From Arcobacter lacus (GTDB taxonomy: Bacteria > Campylobacterota > Campylobacteria > Campylobacterales > Arcobacteraceae): a stretch of 32,669 bases of DNA. The DNA lies in assembly GCF_003063295.1 (NCBI RefSeq), contig NZ_MUXF01000008.1:1-32669 (forward strand). The letters are read 5' to 3'. The translations under genes were made by a program, and so were the position numbers. Within the stretch, counting starts at the first letter, position 1. The number at the start of each line of letters is the position of its first letter. Under the pieces are notes generated by a model, which saw only the letters and a list, made by a program, of their open reading frames with translations, did not search any database and was not told the DNA's origin. Positions 12,562-21,252 of the stretch are shown here, one piece after another.

Positions 12562-13767
12562 ATGAATTTTAGCTTTAAAGATGGTCTAAAATCTCTTACT
12601 AATTTACTTGCTAATAATAGAAGTGGAGTGAATAATAATAAACTCTTTTCAACTGCGGTATCTAATGATGAATTAAACTCTATTTATAAACTTGGTATTG
12701 GTAGAAAAATAACTAATATTAAATCATCAAATATCTTTAAAGAGGGATTTAGTGCAGAGGGTGAAGCTGGAGCAGAGACCCTAAAATTTATTGATAAAAA
12801 ACTTCTAAAAGAATTAAAAAAAGCTTCTGAGTATATGATGGCATTCGGTCGTGGTGTAATTGTGATTATAGATAAAAATGCTAATGACCCATTACAACCT
12901 ATGAAATCAGTTAATTTACAAACTGTTAGATTTAAAGCTTTTAGTGGTGCAAAAGTAACTGTACAGATAAATAGTTCTTTGAATGAACTTGATGAAAGAT
13001 ACAACGAACCAGAATATTATCGAATTGGTACACAAGTAATACATCATAGTAGAGTAATGGATTTTCAATATTATCAACCAGTAGAAGATGATAAAAGTTC
13101 ATATAATTATGGTGGGATAAGTGAATTTGAACTTATTTATTCTCAACTTATAAATGATAGTGTAATTGAAAGAGCAATCCCTACACTTGTAGAAAAAATC
13201 TCGACTATGTTTTATAAGATAAAAGACTTTAAGTCTAAACTACAACAAAAACAAGAAAAACATTTAGTTGATTATTTTCATAGGTTAGAAAATTTAAGGT
13301 CAATTTATGGTGCTGGATTACTTGATGCAGAAGATGATACTAAAACAGAGACACAAAATTTAAGTGGATTAGATAGTGTTGATACTATTACTTTAAGAAG
13401 ATTATCTTTAGTAACTGGAATACCTTTAAGCTGGTTAGTTGGTGAGAATGTAAAAGGGTTAAACTCATCAGGAAAAACAGAAGAGACAATATTTTGGAGC
13501 ATGGTTAAAAATCTAGGAAATGATTTTATTTTACCAGTTCTAAATCAAAAATTAGAATTTATGGGATTAACTGTTGTTTGGTTTAATGAACAATATCAAA
13601 GCACACCAACAGAAAAAGCAGATTATGAAACAAAGGTTTTTACTAATGCTTTATTGGTTCAACAATTAGGATTAGATGATATTGCATATATAAAAGATAG
13701 AGGTGTAGAAATAGATGTAAAGAAAAGCTTTGATGAAATATTTAATGAAGATGGAATTGAAGAGTAA
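12562..13767 (+). CDS. Portal protein (DUF1073 / Phage_portal_3 type)
   Basis: 401 aa from ATG 12562, chosen over the in-frame TTG at 12529 because the promoter TATAAT would lie inside the longer version. Typical DUF1073 features are the early LGIGRKITNIKSSNIFKEGF segment and the late IPLSWLVGENVKGLNSSG with an acidic helix after it. Twelve copies should form the ring at the capsid vertex through which the terminase pumps DNA. Family members are often labelled Acb1-like because of fusions to an anti-CBASS enzyme; no such catalytic domain is evident here. Confidence 0.88.
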   Translation: MNFSFKDGLKSLTNLLANNRSGVNNNKLFSTAVSNDELNSIYKLGIGRKITNIKSSNIFKEGFSAEGEAGAETLKFIDKKLLKELKKASEYMMAFGRGVIVIIDKNANDPLQPMKSVNLQTVRFKAFSGAKVTVQINSSLNELDERYNEPEYYRIGTQVIHHSRVMDFQYYQPVEDDKSSYNYGGISEFELIYSQLINDSVIERAIPTLVEKISTMFYKIKDFKSKLQQKQEKHLVDYFHRLENLRSIYGAGLLDAEDDTKTETQNLSGLDSVDTITLRRLSLVTGIPLSWLVGENVKGLNSSGKTEETIFWSMVKNLGNDFILPVLNQKLEFMGLTVVWFNEQYQSTPTEKADYETKVFTNALLVQQLGLDDIAYIKDRGVEIDVKKSFDEIFNEDGIEE

Positions 13768-13771
13768 TTAA

Positions 13772-14623
13772 ATGAACTTTGATTTAAAAGCATATCTCAA
13801 GCAAACTACAAAAAGAAAAACTTATGAAATAAAAGCATATAGACATACTGATAATTTTGAAGCAGAACTTGAAAACTTTTTACATTTTATGAATGACAAA
13901 ATAGCAGAAAGATATAAAAATCAAGTCTTAAATAAATTAAATGTTTCAACAATTAATAAATTCCAAGATGCACAAGTTGGAAATTTTGCAGTTATATTTA
14001 AAGTGTTATCAAAAGTAGCTTTAAGAATGCTATTGAAACAATTCTCAAATAAAAGATTAGAAAAATACATCAAAGCATTATATTTAAAAGTAAACATAGC
14101 TAATCAATCAAATATTTATAAAGCTATTGAAAAAGATATTGGAATAAATATAAAAGATGTCATTAAAACAGATGGCTTAAATAGTTTTGTAAATGCAAAT
14201 AGTTTAAAAACACTTTTACAAATACAAGCTACAAGAGATAAAGCAATTGAAGATATGAGTAATAATCTTCTTAGACTAATGACAATGGGTCAAAGCTTAG
14301 ACACTCTTTATGAAGAAGTTGAAAATATAACTGGTAAAAATAAAAATAAATCTATTTTGGTAGCTAGACAAGAACTAACAGTTTTTAATTCTCAACTAAA
14401 TAAAAAAAGAGCAGCCAATCTTGGATTTAATCAAAGGAAATGGAATGCAGTTGGTGGAGATAGTGGAAATAAAAGAACTAGAAAATGTCACACAGCAAGA
14501 AATGGAAAATTTTATCCAGTTGATGGAAAGCTTTATAGTTCTTGTGACGGAAAATCAATCGAAGTAGGCGAGGAAATTAATTGCAGATGTTGGGATACTT
14601 TTGTTATGGATTTAGAAGATTAG
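13772..14623 (+). CDS. Mu gpF-like head morphogenesis (minor capsid) protein
   Basis: 283 aa. The C-terminus has the family's cysteine/histidine cluster: RKCHTARNGKFYPVDG and EEINCRCWDTF (NCRCW box). The N-terminal part is helical and basic. Members are minor head proteins acting in capsid assembly or DNA ejection. It follows the portal gene by 4 nt, the standard order portal then gpF-like then protease. Confidence 0.88.
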   Translation: MNFDLKAYLKQTTKRKTYEIKAYRHTDNFEAELENFLHFMNDKIAERYKNQVLNKLNVSTINKFQDAQVGNFAVIFKVLSKVALRMLLKQFSNKRLEKYIKALYLKVNIANQSNIYKAIEKDIGINIKDVIKTDGLNSFVNANSLKTLLQIQATRDKAIEDMSNNLLRLMTMGQSLDTLYEEVENITGKNKNKSILVARQELTVFNSQLNKKRAANLGFNQRKWNAVGGDSGNKRTRKCHTARNGKFYPVDGKLYSSCDGKSIEVGEEINCRCWDTFVMDLED

Positions 14624-14632
14624 GAGTAATAG

Positions 14633-15763
14633 ATGTTTCAAATTAAAAAAGAAGATGGATTATATTTTGTTTACAAAGATAGTCAAAAAATATCAATTGG
14701 TTTTAAAGATGAGGGAATGGCTCAAAAAGAAGTTTTAAATCTAAGTAAAGATTGTCCTTGTCCTTTTAAAGACAAAATGTTTACGCAAGAGGTATCTTTT
14801 ATTGATAGTTTAAATACAGAAAAAAGAACTGTTATATCTATTAGAGATGGGGTTCAAGAATATTTGGGCTTAGAGTTAGGTTTAGAACCATTCGATAAAG
14901 TATTTAAAATATATAGAAGTCCTGAAACTATAAGAGAGTTAAAAGATAAATTGGTTGGTATTCCATTAATTGAAAATCATATTGAGCCAAAAGGTGATAT
15001 AGACGAATCTTTAAAAAAAGGAAATATTTTAAATAGTGAAGAAATTGAAAATATTGATAATAGTTTAGATTCAACATTAGCAATAAGAAACGAAATAACA
15101 CTATTTAAAGATAAGTTAGAATTTAACCATAAGCAATTATCACTAGGATATACAGCAAAAACAGTTCCAAGTGCAGAGTATGATTTTGAACAATTAAATA
15201 TTAATCCTCATCATTTAGGAATAGTTGAAGCTGGTCGTTGTGGTGGTGTTTGTAAATTTAAAGACGAAAAAGGAGTTAAACCTATGGACTTAAATGAGTT
15301 GTTAGCAAAACTAAAAGAAGCTTTAGTAAATGCGAGTGATGCTGATAAGGCTATGATTCTTGAAGCAATGGATAGCATTATTCCTAAAGTTGCAAAGAGT
15401 GATCCAGTAGAAATGGAAAAAAAGTTTGAAGATGCTAAAAAAATAGCTGGTGATGATGCAATTAAAAAATTTATGGATAGTCAAGTTTATAAAGATGCAA
15501 TGCTTCATTATGGAAATGATAGAGCATCTATTATTGGAAAAGCTAAAAATTTCTTAGATGAAAAATATGATTTTAAAACAAAATCAAATGAAACTATCAT
15601 GTCCGATGTTATCAAAGCTGAATATCCAACTGAAAGTTTTAAAGATGCAGAAATTGGTGTCGCTTTTAAATTATTAAAAGAAAGAGAACAACAAGTTTCA
15701 ACTATTGAATTTAAAGATTCAAAAGATGAGATTATTAAAGCATTTGATAAGGAGATAAAATAA
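14633..15763 (+). CDS. DUF2213-type prohead protease fused to scaffold
   Basis: 376 aa. Residues about 50-215 resemble DUF2213 head-maturation proteases: RDGVQEYLGLELGLE, IPLIENHIEP (histidine), then LSLGYTAKT (serine) and INPHHLGIVEAGRCGG. After residue 218 the protein turns into a highly charged helical region ending in KAFDKEIK, as expected for a scaffold. A good internal ribosome site and in-frame ATG lie exactly at this junction (see the nested entry). It should process scaffold and capsid during head maturation. Gene order (before decoration and capsid) fits. Confidence 0.82.
   Translation: MFQIKKEDGLYFVYKDSQKISIGFKDEGMAQKEVLNLSKDCPCPFKDKMFTQEVSFIDSLNTEKRTVISIRDGVQEYLGLELGLEPFDKVFKIYRSPETIRELKDKLVGIPLIENHIEPKGDIDESLKKGNILNSEEIENIDNSLDSTLAIRNEITLFKDKLEFNHKQLSLGYTAKTVPSAEYDFEQLNINPHHLGIVEAGRCGGVCKFKDEKGVKPMDLNELLAKLKEALVNASDADKAMILEAMDSIIPKVAKSDPVEMEKKFEDAKKIAGDDAIKKFMDSQVYKDAMLHYGNDRASIIGKAKNFLDEKYDFKTKSNETIMSDVIKAEYPTESFKDAEIGVAFKLLKEREQQVSTIEFKDSKDEIIKAFDKEIK
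15284..15763 (+). CDS. Possible nested scaffold protein from an internal start
   Basis: Inside the protease gene, AAAAAGGAG (15266-15274) is followed after 9 nt by an in-frame ATG at 15284 (Met218 of the long form). Translation from here would give a 159-aa charged helical protein starting MDLNELLAKLKEALVNASDA, matching the scaffold part only. Lambda makes Nu3 inside C in the same way. The in-frame site at the domain boundary is visible; use of it is inferred. Confidence 0.5.
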   Translation: MDLNELLAKLKEALVNASDADKAMILEAMDSIIPKVAKSDPVEMEKKFEDAKKIAGDDAIKKFMDSQVYKDAMLHYGNDRASIIGKAKNFLDEKYDFKTKSNETIMSDVIKAEYPTESFKDAEIGVAFKLLKEREQQVSTIEFKDSKDEIIKAFDKEIK

Positions 15764-16242
15764 TGGCGTTTGCATCTTATGATTATGCACAAATTGGAAA
15801 TGTTGATGCTGGTGTTATTAATCAAACTTTACCGGCAAAAATAAGCACATATACAGCTAATTACAATGCACCACTTAAAACTGGTAAATTTTCAATTATT
15901 AAAACTGGTAACTTAGCGAATATGGATAAAAGTGCAACTCCAGTTGTTGCTGGATTAGTTTTACAAAGTGTAGTTAATGCTATTGAGAGTGGTGAAACTT
16001 TTGTAAAAACTGGTGATGGTGCAGTTTATCAACTTGATGTTTTAGAGTGGGGATTAGGAACAGTTGATGTTAAAGCTGGAGATACTCCTACTAAATTTGG
16101 AAAAATTTATGCAGTTAATAGTGGTTCAGTTGATGCAGATTTAGGAAAAGCTACAACAACAGCAACTGATAATGTAGAGGTAAAAGGTTATTTCAATAGA
16201 GAAATTAAAGCTGGTGTTTGGGAAGTATTTATCCAACTATAA
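15763..16242 (+). CDS. Capsid decoration/stabilisation protein (probable)
   Basis: 159 aa, beta-rich, Gly/Thr/Val-rich, with no cysteine and no signal. N-terminus MAFASYDYAQIGNVDAGVIN, then LKTGKFSIIKTGNLANMDKS and a final GYFNREIKAGVWEVFIQL strand. Size, composition and position directly before the major capsid gene are those of head decoration proteins in DUF2184-type phages. GGAG precedes the start, which overlaps the previous stop (TAATG). Confidence 0.7.
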   Translation: MAFASYDYAQIGNVDAGVINQTLPAKISTYTANYNAPLKTGKFSIIKTGNLANMDKSATPVVAGLVLQSVVNAIESGETFVKTGDGAVYQLDVLEWGLGTVDVKAGDTPTKFGKIYAVNSGSVDADLGKATTTATDNVEVKGYFNREIKAGVWEVFIQL

Positions 16243-16256
16243 AAAAGAGGTAAAAA

Positions 16257-17198
16257 ATGAAATTAAAAAATTTAATAGATATGAATTCTTTAGTTGCACA
16301 CTTAGAAGTTGCAAAAACTTTTAAAGATGCAAAAGGGATTTTATTGGCTCAAAGTCTTACACATTTAGACCCTAGAGTATTTGTAAAGCTATATCCTGAA
16401 AATGTATTTCTAAATAGTGGTTTAACTATCGACAATACAGGTGGACTTGCTGACACAATTAAGAAAAAAAGAGTATCTGCTAAAGGTAGTTTTAATGATG
16501 TAAATAACAGAGGAACAAATAAAGGGCTTATTTCTTTAGATGGAGAAACTGACTCAATTGCTGTAATTGGAAGAGAAGCAACAATCAACTATACAGATGA
16601 TGAAATTGAGAAAGCTAAATTAGAAAATTATAATTTAGTTGAAAGATTACTTGGTGGTGTTGATGAAGTTTATAGAAAAGAAATTGATGAGATTTTAGCA
16701 GTTGGAAACTCTTTAAATAAAGGGCTTTTAAATTATGCTGGATTTACCACTGATAGTTCTGCTGCAATTACAACTCTAACTGGTGAACAAGCTTATGATG
16801 CTATTGCTTCACTTATTACAGACCAATGGAATGGTGTTAATAATACTAATGGATATATGGCTGATAGAGTAATGTTACCAACAACTGTTATGAATTGGTT
16901 AGCATCGCAAAAATGGAAATCACAAACAAGTGATAAAACAGTTTTAACAGTTTTGAAAGAAGCATTCCCTAACGTTACATTCTTAAATTCTTGGAGAGCA
17001 AACAATGTAAATGGTACTTCTGTAACTACTGCATACTCTACAAATGAGAATGCTATCTTGGTAAGAATACCACAACCTCTAATTATTGGTAAAACTGTTC
17101 CAGAGGGTAGTTTTGGATATAGAGCAGATGCAAAATATAGAATTGCTGGTATTGATGTTGCTGAAAATAAAGCTGGAAGACATTTAACTGGATTATAG
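16257..17198 (+). CDS. Major capsid protein (DUF2184 type, HK97 fold)
   Basis: 313 aa. Reads as a DUF2184-like major capsid: N-terminal helix (LAQSLTHLDPRVFVKLYPEN), GREATINYTDDEIEKAKLEN (E-loop/spine region), then VMLPTTVMNWLASQKW, TVLTVLKEAFPNVTF and a closing FGYRADAKYRIAGIDVAENK strand. Hundreds of copies should form the icosahedral head. AGAGG lies before the ATG. No obvious N-terminal delta domain is present, in keeping with a separate scaffold. Confidence 0.88.
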   Translation: MKLKNLIDMNSLVAHLEVAKTFKDAKGILLAQSLTHLDPRVFVKLYPENVFLNSGLTIDNTGGLADTIKKKRVSAKGSFNDVNNRGTNKGLISLDGETDSIAVIGREATINYTDDEIEKAKLENYNLVERLLGGVDEVYRKEIDEILAVGNSLNKGLLNYAGFTTDSSAAITTLTGEQAYDAIASLITDQWNGVNNTNGYMADRVMLPTTVMNWLASQKWKSQTSDKTVLTVLKEAFPNVTFLNSWRANNVNGTSVTTAYSTNENAILVRIPQPLIIGKTVPEGSFGYRADAKYRIAGIDVAENKAGRHLTGL

Positions 17199-17206
17199 GA
17201 GTAAAT

Positions 17207-17524
17207 ATGCCAAAAGAAGAATTAGAAGCTTTAACAGTTGAAGAACTGAAAGCAAAATGTAAAGAGTTAGGGTTAGAGGGATATTCAAATCTTAAAAAAG
17301 ATGATTTAATCTCTCTTATATTAGGTGATGATGGTAAAAATCCAAAAGAAGAATTAGAAGAAGATAATGAAGAAGAAATCTTTACATTAAATGCTTTAAG
17401 ATGTTGCAAAACTGAAACAAAAGGTGAAGTATTAGGAAAATTTGAGATATCTAAGACTGATTTTGAAGCAGACAAGAAAATCCAGAGATTTATTGAAATT
17501 GGATTTATTGTAGAAGCAGATTGA
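17207..17524 (+). CDS. SAP/HeH-domain head-associated protein
   Basis: 105 aa. Residues 8-40 (LTVEELKAKCKELGLEGYSN, then LKKDDLISLIL) form a SAP/HeH-type helix-extended loop-helix. A strongly acidic linker follows, then a small beta domain (ISKTDFEADKKIQRFIEIGF). Proteins of this sort follow capsid genes in Mu-like and related phages; the domain can bind nucleic acid. The exact role is unknown. Confidence 0.65.
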   Translation: MPKEELEALTVEELKAKCKELGLEGYSNLKKDDLISLILGDDGKNPKEELEEDNEEEIFTLNALRCCKTETKGEVLGKFEISKTDFEADKKIQRFIEIGFIVEAD

Positions 17525-17532
17525 TTTTATAG

Positions 17533-17552
17533 TGTCCTCTTTTCAGAGGGCA
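17533..17552 (+). terminator. Hairpin after the head cluster (terminator or processing site)
   Basis: GTCCTCT-TTTC-AGAGGGC (17534-17551, one G-U pair, extendable by one A-T pair) is the only stable hairpin in the gap between head and neck genes. It is followed by CATTATTAAG rather than a long T-run, so termination would be weak; partial attenuation or RNA processing is as likely. Confidence 0.5.
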
Positions 17553-17575
17553 TTATTAAGATTAAAGGATTTTAA

Positions 17576-17950
17576 ATGGCAATGATTGATGACTTTAAAG
17601 CTAAATTTCCAATGATACCAGCTGAAACTGTTGATAAGTATTTTCCAATGTTTGAGACCACTTACAGATGCTATTATGGTGCAGAGTATGGAAGTAATGC
17701 TTGTGATGATGAAGCTATTTTATATTTAATTGCACATTTAATAACAATTAGTATTCAATCATCTTTAAATGGAGCAAGTCCAACTTTTTCTGTTGCAAGT
17801 GAAAGTGTTGATGGTGTATCTACTTCTTACTTTATGGGTAATGGAAATACTTCTTTAAATGATAGTTTTTTTCTATCTACAATTTACGGGCAAATATATC
17901 TACAATTAATTTCTAAAAATTATGGGAATCAGAAAGAGTCTTTTGTATGA
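17576..17950 (+). CDS. Head-tail adaptor (DUF4054 type)
   Basis: 124 aa with DUF4054 hallmarks: FKAKFPMIPAETVDKYFPMF, AILYLIAHLITIS, then a VASESVDGVSTSYF strand and YGQIYLQLI at the end. These all-helical adaptors bind the portal and connect it to the neck. It comes first in the neck cluster and its stop overlaps the next start (ATGA). Confidence 0.8.
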   Translation: MAMIDDFKAKFPMIPAETVDKYFPMFETTYRCYYGAEYGSNACDDEAILYLIAHLITISIQSSLNGASPTFSVASESVDGVSTSYFMGNGNTSLNDSFFLSTIYGQIYLQLISKNYGNQKESFV

Positions 17951-18444
17951 AAAAAAATGATTTAACACTTTTACAAAATATCATTAAACAAACAAAATTG
18001 GCTCTCAATAATGAAGTACATATTGGTGTTCCAAAAGATGTAGGAGAATATAAAAATGGTCAAAAAATAGTCGAAGTTGGTATAAGACACGAATATGGAT
18101 TAGGTGTACCAAGAAGAAGTTTTTTAAGAATGCCATTTATTGTAAAACAAGCTGAAATCAATAAACAAATAAATATTAGTTGGGAAAAAATAATATCAGG
18201 GAAAAGTACAGCTATTAAAGAATTAGGAGAATTAGGAGTATTAGGACAAAATATTTCTAAAGAAGCTTTTGCAACGGGTGGTTTTGGAAAATGGGAAAAA
18301 TTAAGCCCAATAACTATTAACGGTGGGTGGATAAGACATAAGAATGGAAAATCTTTTAAAATAAATGGAAAAGGAAGTAATGAAATACTTATTGATAAAG
18401 CAAAGCTTGTTCAATCTGTAACTAATTGGGTGGTAGCAAAATGA
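17947..18444 (+). CDS. Tail completion / neck protein (Mu gpG or HK97 gp10-like)
   Basis: 165 aa. Contains VGIRHEYGLGVPRRSFLRMP, the 'hE.G...iP.RpFlr' motif of virion morphogenesis proteins, then a helix with a conserved-looking GELGVLGQ, KWEKLSPITI and a terminal LIDKAKLVQSV ('liDTG.L..s' equivalent with D but not TG). The role is closing the head or completing the tail. ATGA overlap on both sides. Confidence 0.75.
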   Translation: MKKNDLTLLQNIIKQTKLALNNEVHIGVPKDVGEYKNGQKIVEVGIRHEYGLGVPRRSFLRMPFIVKQAEINKQINISWEKIISGKSTAIKELGELGVLGQNISKEAFATGGFGKWEKLSPITINGGWIRHKNGKSFKINGKGSNEILIDKAKLVQSVTNWVVAK

Positions 18445-18764
18445 TACCAAATATGGCAAAAACAGTTTTAAAAAAATCTATTCCTTTGACTATAAAAAGA
18501 GTAGTAAAAACAATTGTAAAAGGTCGCCCAGTTGAAACAATAACAGATATTAAAATTATGGGTTTTCTAAAACCTATACCTCAAGACAAGATAGTAAAAG
18601 ACAAGATAGACTATAACTTGGAATATGTTCATTATGTTGGAATAAATGAAGTAAAGATTAGTGATTTAATTAATTGGAATAATAAAAATTATAGATGCTA
18701 TTCTAAAGCTGATTATTCGACTTATGGATTTTATAAAGCTGATTTAGAAGAGGTAAAAGAATGA
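18441..18764 (+). CDS. Neck/tail protein of unknown detail
   Basis: 107 aa from ATG 18441 (ATGA overlap; an in-frame TTG at 18426 would extend it by 5 residues but lacks support). Beta-rich, basic, with IKRVVKTIVKGRPVETITDI and NYRCYSKADYSTYGFYKADL. No family recognised. By order it lies between the tail completion and tail terminator genes. Confidence 0.65.
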   Translation: MIPNMAKTVLKKSIPLTIKRVVKTIVKGRPVETITDIKIMGFLKPIPQDKIVKDKIDYNLEYVHYVGINEVKISDLINWNNKNYRCYSKADYSTYGFYKADLEEVKE

Positions 18765-19264
18765 TTTTAGAAGAGTATGAAAATGATGTTTTACTTAGCC
18801 TTTATGAAGTTGTAAAAGATACTTTGAATTATGATGAAGAATTACTTTTAATTGGTAGAGAAAATGCCACACAAGATACTTTTACAAAAAATTATATAGT
18901 TCTTGATACTTTAGCAAGTAATCCAGTTTCACAACCTTTAAAAAAATATGATGATATTGATGAAATTGAATATTGGCATACTAATATGGTAGGTACTTTT
19001 ACTCTTGAATTTTACGGAACTAAAGCAATAATAAATTATATAAATTTTTTAAATTTAATAAATAGTCAAGAATGTAGAGATAGTCAAAAAAAGAATGAGA
19101 TTATACTATTTACTCCAAAAAGTACAAACAATTTAAAGATGCAAACTCAGTCAAAATTTTACGAAAGATATGAGGTTGAAGTCGTTATACAATATGTCAT
19201 TAAAACAGCTGTTGAAAGATTAAGGATTGATACAGCTGATATAAATTATTTGATTGAGAGGTAA
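18761..19264 (+). CDS. Tail terminator / neck protein (LIC_12616-like)
   Basis: 167 aa. IVLDTLASNPVSQPLKKYDD and WHTNMVGTFTLEFYGTKAII followed by a helix (YINFLNLINSQE) and a final strand (YEVEVVIQYVIKT) match the pattern of neck terminator proteins that cap the tail tube just before the sheath gene in contractile phages. ATGA overlap with the previous gene; 3 nt before the sheath gene. Confidence 0.7.
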   Translation: MILEEYENDVLLSLYEVVKDTLNYDEELLLIGRENATQDTFTKNYIVLDTLASNPVSQPLKKYDDIDEIEYWHTNMVGTFTLEFYGTKAIINYINFLNLINSQECRDSQKKNEIILFTPKSTNNLKMQTQSKFYERYEVEVVIQYVIKTAVERLRIDTADINYLIER

Positions 19265-19267
19265 ATA

Positions 19268-20794
19268 ATGGCAGCAGTTAATCAAGATATACCATTAGGT
19301 AGAGTAATAAATGTTTCAATTGAGGGTGTTCCTGTTGGTTTAGCTAGAACAAATATGAATATTGTCTGTTTAATGACAAGCGATAAAAGTTTTCTAAATA
19401 GCAATAAAAGAACAGTTTCATATACAGAGTTAAGCGGTGTAGCTGATGATTTCGGAAGTTTTTCAAGAGTTTATCAATTAGCTAAAAGAATATTTACAAA
19501 TGCAAATCCAATAAATAAAGGAAATGGATATCTTGTTATTGGATATTGGAGAGCAGTTGATGAAATCTTAGAAGCAACAAAAGGATATTTAAAAAGTGCA
19601 GAACTAAGCGAAGATGTTGTTGTAAGTACTTTACAAACTATTAAAGATGGTAGTTTTACAATTAATGTCAATGATGCAGAAACTCCACTAACTGTTACAA
19701 ATATTAATTTTACATCTTGTACAAGTTTATCTGATATTGTTGCTTTACTTGGTACTAAAATTACTGGTGCAACAGTAACAAAAAATGGTTTAAATCAAAT
19801 TATTATTACAAGTAATTTAACTGGAACATCTTCAACAGTATCATTTATGAGTGATGCATCAACTGGAACTGGAATTGCTGATGTTCTTTGTTTAAGTAAT
19901 GGAAGTGGTGCAATTTCTGTTAATGGAAAAGCAAGTGAAACTTTAGATGGAGAAAGTAAAGAACAAGCATTAATCGAGGTATCAAAAGAAGAACCTATCA
20001 GAGGTGTTGTTTTTATTGATAAGCCTACTTCAAATGAGGCTAAAGCATTATCTACTTGGGGTATTGCAAATGATTGTTTAGTTTATGATGTGTTTAGTGA
20101 TGAAACTAATTTTACTTTAGATTCTGAAAATAACTTTGTATGGTTTAATAAGTTAAGTGGTGGAGTAAATTATCGAACATTATTTGATAAACAAGCTGAT
20201 AGAGGTTTAGCAGTTGGTTATATGGCTAAAATGCATACTGTAAATTTTGAAGCAACAAATACAGCTTTAACAATGAACTTAAAAGAATTACAAGGATGCT
20301 TACCATCTAAATATTCAGATAGTGAATTAAATTCTGCTCAAAAAGTAGGATTAGATTTATACGGAACATTTGGGAGTTTACCTCGTACATATACAAGTGG
20401 TGCAAATGATTTTACAGATAATGTTTACAATGTTATTGCAGTTAAAAGATTTGTTCAAATTGATGTATTTAATGTGTTGCAAGGTACTCCTACAAAATTG
20501 GCACAAACTGATGAAGATATGCAAAAATTAATAGAAGCAATAGAAAGAACATTATCTTTATTTGTTAGTGCTGGAGTTATTGCTCCAGGCAAATGGAACT
20601 CAACTTATGATTTTGGTAATCCTGAGGTATTTAGAAGAAATATCGAAACTGTTGGTTACTATGTTTATGCTAAGCCTATGAGTGAACAAGCACAAAGCGC
20701 AAGAGAACAAAGAAAAGCACCAGCAATTCAAGTAGCTTTTAAAATGGCTGGAGCAATCCACACAGCAGATATTGCAATAGTATTTGAAAGATAA
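19268..20794 (+). CDS. Contractile tail sheath (DUF3383 type)
   Basis: 508 aa. The N-terminus (IPLGRVINVSIEGVPVGLAR) is the DUF3383 strand involved in the sheath mesh. A variable Thr/Ser-rich domain inserted at about 125-220 is exposed on the surface in relatives. The C-terminal part (FVSAGVIAPGKWNS, RNIETVGYYVYAKPMSEQAQ, QVAFKMAGAIHTADIAIVFE) is the conserved inner domain. It identifies the virion as a contractile-tailed myovirus. The tube gene follows after 11 nt with AAGGAG. Confidence 0.93.
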   Translation: MAAVNQDIPLGRVINVSIEGVPVGLARTNMNIVCLMTSDKSFLNSNKRTVSYTELSGVADDFGSFSRVYQLAKRIFTNANPINKGNGYLVIGYWRAVDEILEATKGYLKSAELSEDVVVSTLQTIKDGSFTINVNDAETPLTVTNINFTSCTSLSDIVALLGTKITGATVTKNGLNQIIITSNLTGTSSTVSFMSDASTGTGIADVLCLSNGSGAISVNGKASETLDGESKEQALIEVSKEEPIRGVVFIDKPTSNEAKALSTWGIANDCLVYDVFSDETNFTLDSENNFVWFNKLSGGVNYRTLFDKQADRGLAVGYMAKMHTVNFEATNTALTMNLKELQGCLPSKYSDSELNSAQKVGLDLYGTFGSLPRTYTSGANDFTDNVYNVIAVKRFVQIDVFNVLQGTPTKLAQTDEDMQKLIEAIERTLSLFVSAGVIAPGKWNSTYDFGNPEVFRRNIETVGYYVYAKPMSEQAQSAREQRKAPAIQVAFKMAGAIHTADIAIVFER

Positions 20795-20805
20795 GGAGTA
20801 AATAT

Positions 20806-21252
20806 ATGGGAAAAGCAATTATTTTAAATGGTGATGCTACAACAATGCAGTTAAGAATAGGAAATGATAACTTAACTGTTGATGACTTAGTAGCTGGTGA
20901 TACTATCACTATAACACCAGTTAATGCAGAAACGACAAGAACTTATGGTGCTGGTAATAGTGTAAATATACAAAGACATACAGCTAAAGATGTTCATACG
21001 ATAGTATTTAGAGTTCAAAAGCTTAATACTACTGATAAAGCTTTAACTAACTACATGAATGCAAAAACTTTATCACAAGTAATTGGGGGAAGTGTAAAAA
21101 CTATTTACTTTGAAGATGGTGAACAGATGATTGAGAACTATAAGATTAGTGGCGGTAGTATAACAACAAAACCGACTGATACAAAAAATAATACAGATGG
21201 AAATAACTCAATGGAATATACTATTGAAGCATTTGTTGTAAGGTTGGCATAA
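20806..21252 (+). CDS. Tail tube protein
   Basis: 148 aa, beta-rich. GDATTMQLRIGNDNLTVDDL, then ITITPVNAETTRTYGAGNSV and an acidic, Asn-rich loop before a last strand MEYTIEAFVVRLA. Size and place directly after the sheath are diagnostic for the tube of contractile tails. Hexameric rings stacked inside the sheath form the DNA channel. It overlaps the chaperone start (TAATG). Confidence 0.88.
   Translation: MGKAIILNGDATTMQLRIGNDNLTVDDLVAGDTITITPVNAETTRTYGAGNSVNIQRHTAKDVHTIVFRVQKLNTTDKALTNYMNAKTLSQVIGGSVKTIYFEDGEQMIENYKISGGSITTKPTDTKNNTDGNNSMEYTIEAFVVRLA

Noticed and set aside
13772-14623. Mu-like transposable phage identity
   Set aside because: The gpF- and gpG-like proteins are shared by many phages; no MuA/MuB transposition genes, and the repressor, capsid and sheath are of other types.
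15323-15825. Minus-strand open frames across the scaffold and decoration genes
   Set aside because: Shadows of well-supported + strand genes; no ribosome sites or family features. The same applies to other minus-strand frames inside the late genes.
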